From Heterobasidion occidentale (lineage: Eukaryota > Basidiomycota > Agaricomycetes > Russulales > Bondarzewiaceae), in the NCBI GenBank assembly GCA_039111635.1, contig JBCAQO010000146.1, positions 1-21,455 on the forward strand: DNA of 21,455 nt, read 5' to 3'. Both the position numbers and the translations under genes were made by a program. Shown here one piece after another: positions 19,017-21,455 of the stretch. The notes beneath the pieces were generated by a model. That model ran no database searches and was not told where the DNA came from. It was given only the letters and a program-made list of their open reading frames with translations. Position 1 is the stretch's first letter. Every line of letters begins with the position of its first letter.

Positions 19017-21455
19017 TTAGATCAGACGCAGTCGAGTCTTCAACGGAGATGGAACCAGCTCCTTGGGCAGCATCGATCCAACCTGTGGGATCACATCAGC
19101 TTTCACCGGCGAATTGCATTAAGGAAAACATACCATCCGCATGATATTCTCACCACCGACCTCCCAACCAGTTTCAGCGAGAGGCAGCATACAGTCGCGT
19201 ACAAGTTTCTCTGCTGATACCCCTAGACCGAATTGCTCTCCAGAGTACTTCCTCCACGTGAGAAGGCCGGTTAGCAACTTCCGTTGACGCGATAGAACTC
19301 GCCGGCGTGCTGAGATAGCCTCTGGATCGAAAGACGGATTGTTCTGAGCCAGATATTGTTGCGTCAAGGCCTCCCACTCGGTTACAGCGCGTTGAAAACA
19401 TGCACACACGGCCTTGAGCAACACCTGAATGCCAGTATTCATAAGAGTGATGAAAGTAGAGATTAAATATGGTAAGATATATTCCTCACTTGAAATTTGA
19501 TGTGGTTCTTTTCCACGGACAGTTCCATCTCCTCGGCCAAGTCCACGACCCGACGAACATCTTTCGCAGAGTAGGGATCCATGCCTCCGCCTTGTATGAT
19601 CATACTTAGCCTGGGAATGACAACGGTCGATATCATGGCAGACACAAGGTCTCCATCGGGACCCAGCTCAGACTTATCGTCGCCCTCGAAGGTGTTGCGA
19701 GGCTGCGGTCGGGCATACTCGTACAAAGCTTTATACCACGCGAAGCTGTCCAAGCTATGTGTACTCTGCTGCTCGTTGTTATAAAAAGGAGAAAATCGTA
19801 GTTGAAAATCAGTACATACCTCGAAAGGGATCCATCCAATTAACTCTAATCTCGCCCAAAACTCCCAGGCGCCAACTAGGGCCAATCCACCCCAAGCACC
19901 AGTATATATGTCCCCAAACTGCTCCCGCCATTCACCAAACCATTTGCTGAGGCCAAGGTTGGGGTCCTTAAAGTCCCCCGCCCGCACATCTGATAACACA
20001 TCGTTGCGTTTTTGTGATAGTTTCTCAAGCGCCAACTGGTAATCGGCAGCGTCAGATGGAGGCAGGCTTGCATCGGTGGAATATCCGTCTTCAGACTCAG
20101 TGGTAAAGCGCCTGCCAGACACCCGACGGCGAGACCGACGAGTGGCACGGTCATATTGACGATCACGTCGAGCGGCCGTAGGATTAGAACGTGGCACTAC
20201 ACGTCCCAATTCATCCAGTTCTTCTGCTTCTGTATGCGGGACAACAGGAAGAGACCCTAAGAACGAAGATAGGTCGTCTAAATCGTCTGCATGCCGTCGT
20301 CCGCTGACCATGTCGTATCTTTCTTTGAGTAGTGACACTTGTTCTTCCTCGAGCCTCTCCAATTGAGGGAACTAATCGAGTCAGAATTAGCCCCTCTTAA
20401 GAAGATGAACGACATATAAAAAAAACCTTCTCCTCGAGGAATGTAGCCATGGTTTCTATCCAATCCCTGAAAGCTGCAAACCAACTTCTCTTCAACTCAG
20501 CTTTTGTGATCAGTTGTCGCATCTCGTTCTCTCGTTCGTCGAGCAGATTGTGTTCGGCGGATAAGGCTGCCATCGTACTGGTGTTTTGACCATGAGACTG
20601 CGTTAGAGAAGTCATAGCTTGGGTGAGACGAGCGACCGCAGAATCCAGCGTGGGGATTGGTGTCAGCGGCGGTACTGCAGAGACTATGAATTGAAGCTTT
20701 ATTTGCATTGAGACTGAACGCACTTGGAGCTGCCTTGTACACCTGTTTCACAGGAGCTAGGGCAGTCTCGTCTTCAGCCTTCATCCCCCCTCTGCGAAGC
20801 TGTGCTTGCTCCACTCCTCCATCTCATCATCTACTTCCACCCTAGCTATGACTGTCAGCGAACTTGTGATTTGATTGCACAGAAGAGACGAACGCGTCTT
20901 CTATTAATTCTTTCATTTCGTCTCTGCGCTTGCTCGCCTCGACCTTCTTAGACTTCTTTCCAAGGGCGATCCGTTCCTGTGCGCTCGTAAAGTCCGCAAA
21001 TTCTAAAATATTCATCACTAGCTTGTTCATTTAGGTGTCATAGATAAGACATACCATCATCGCCTTCGCCGAGTTCATCTTCCTCGCGCACTAAGCGACT
21101 TTCTGGATGCGGTCCTTGATACTCATCGCCTTGTCCAGTAAGGAATAACGAGATGAAGTCTTCGTCCGGATGTTTGACATTGCGCAACCGATCTCGTTTC
21201 GCCTTCGCAGCAAGAATGGATGATTCGGATGGAATTGTGGTTTCACTGACACCTATAGTACAAAGACCAGAGTCAATATTGCACAGATAGAAACCAAGCA
21301 TTCGTGCCATTGTTTACCCAGAGTGTCATTCACCTCCAAGGGGTCGACATCTGCCATCGATACATCGTAACGTTCGGCTGGTGGTTGGGAAGCGCGGGCA
21401 CCCGGAGTTTGAGCTTTGAGTTCAGATAGATATGCTTGGTCATATATAGGCCCTC
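19017..21455 (-). CDS. GCFC/PAXBP1-like (GC-rich sequence DNA-binding factor family) protein, 5' end beyond window
   Basis: Visible exons are 21455-21318, 21252-21055, 21002-20894, 20841-20724, 20674-20427, 20371-19820, 19768-19490, 19424-19134 and 19082-19017, about 665 residues. The N-terminal part has YLSELKAQTPGARA, the charged segment KRDRLRNVKHPDEDFISLF and the coil QERIALGKKSKKVEASKRRD. Next comes the conserved W-E-x-x-Q-L-R-x-G motif, a helical stretch (LDERENEMRQLITKAELKRS) and LEEEQVSLLKERYDM. The GCFC domain follows (LGLSKWFGEWREQFGDIYTG, FWARLELIGWIPFE, DLVSAMISTVVIPRLSMIIQ) and ends LPKELVPSPLKTRLRLI. PAXBP1/GCFC2 homologues act in the nucleus in splicing-related or intron-lariat complexes; the fungal role is inferred. 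At 20811 the frame shifts between EEW and EQAQLRRGG, consistent with one missing G in TGGGAG. Confidence 0.92.

Noticed and set aside
1..21455. CRISPR arrays, bacterial operons or ribosome-binding sites
   Set aside because: The sequence is an intron-rich eukaryotic nuclear region; no spaced direct repeats were seen.

Overview
The window looks like nuclear DNA of a basidiomycete fungus, most likely an agaricomycete. Genes are split by many small introns, usually 46-77 nt, with GT(A/G)NGN-type donors and CTRAY-like branch points. They lie on both strands, and the products are eukaryotic: a FACT subunit, a CUL4-DDB1 adaptor, an aquaglyceroporin and a GCFC/PAXBP1-type protein. The assignment rests on gene architecture and protein families only; no species is claimed.

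Layout. 1-1642 (+) is the 3' part of POB3, the SSRP1-like FACT subunit. Convergent to it, 1923-6265 (-) is a roughly 1300-residue low-complexity protein ending in tandem RA and PH domains. 6266-7457 is mostly intergenic but holds a small orphan coding remnant near 7111-7425 (+). 7458-7926 (-) is an IMPACT-family (UPF0029) ORF without a visible start codon. Overlapping and extending its 5' side is a broken, possibly F-box/LRR-like gene (7850-8440, -). 8457-10306 (+) is a nine-exon WD40 protein of the DCAF4/WDR21 type. 10370-11739 (+) carries disjointed but coding-like segments, read as a decayed gene. 11965-12324 (-) is a possible unknown exon. Three tandem minus-strand units follow: a multi-pass transporter (12626-14392), a 49-codon membrane micropeptide ORF overlapping its start (14364-14513), and a nine-exon aquaglyceroporin (14775-16308) with a clean TATA box. 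About 2.7 kb without a confident gene precedes 19017-21455 (-), a GCFC/PAXBP1-like gene that runs off the right edge.

The genes are housekeeping or membrane-transport functions and do not form one pathway or a gene cluster. I see no convincing new biological system. The most informative unusual features are the micropeptide overlapping the transporter start, the conserved RA-PH protein, the decayed genes around DCAF4, and recurring apparent one-base losses. The clearest loss is in the conserved WE..QLR motif of the PAXBP1-like gene; two other genes and the remnant at about 10,495 show the same direction of shift. These may be assembly errors rather than biology.
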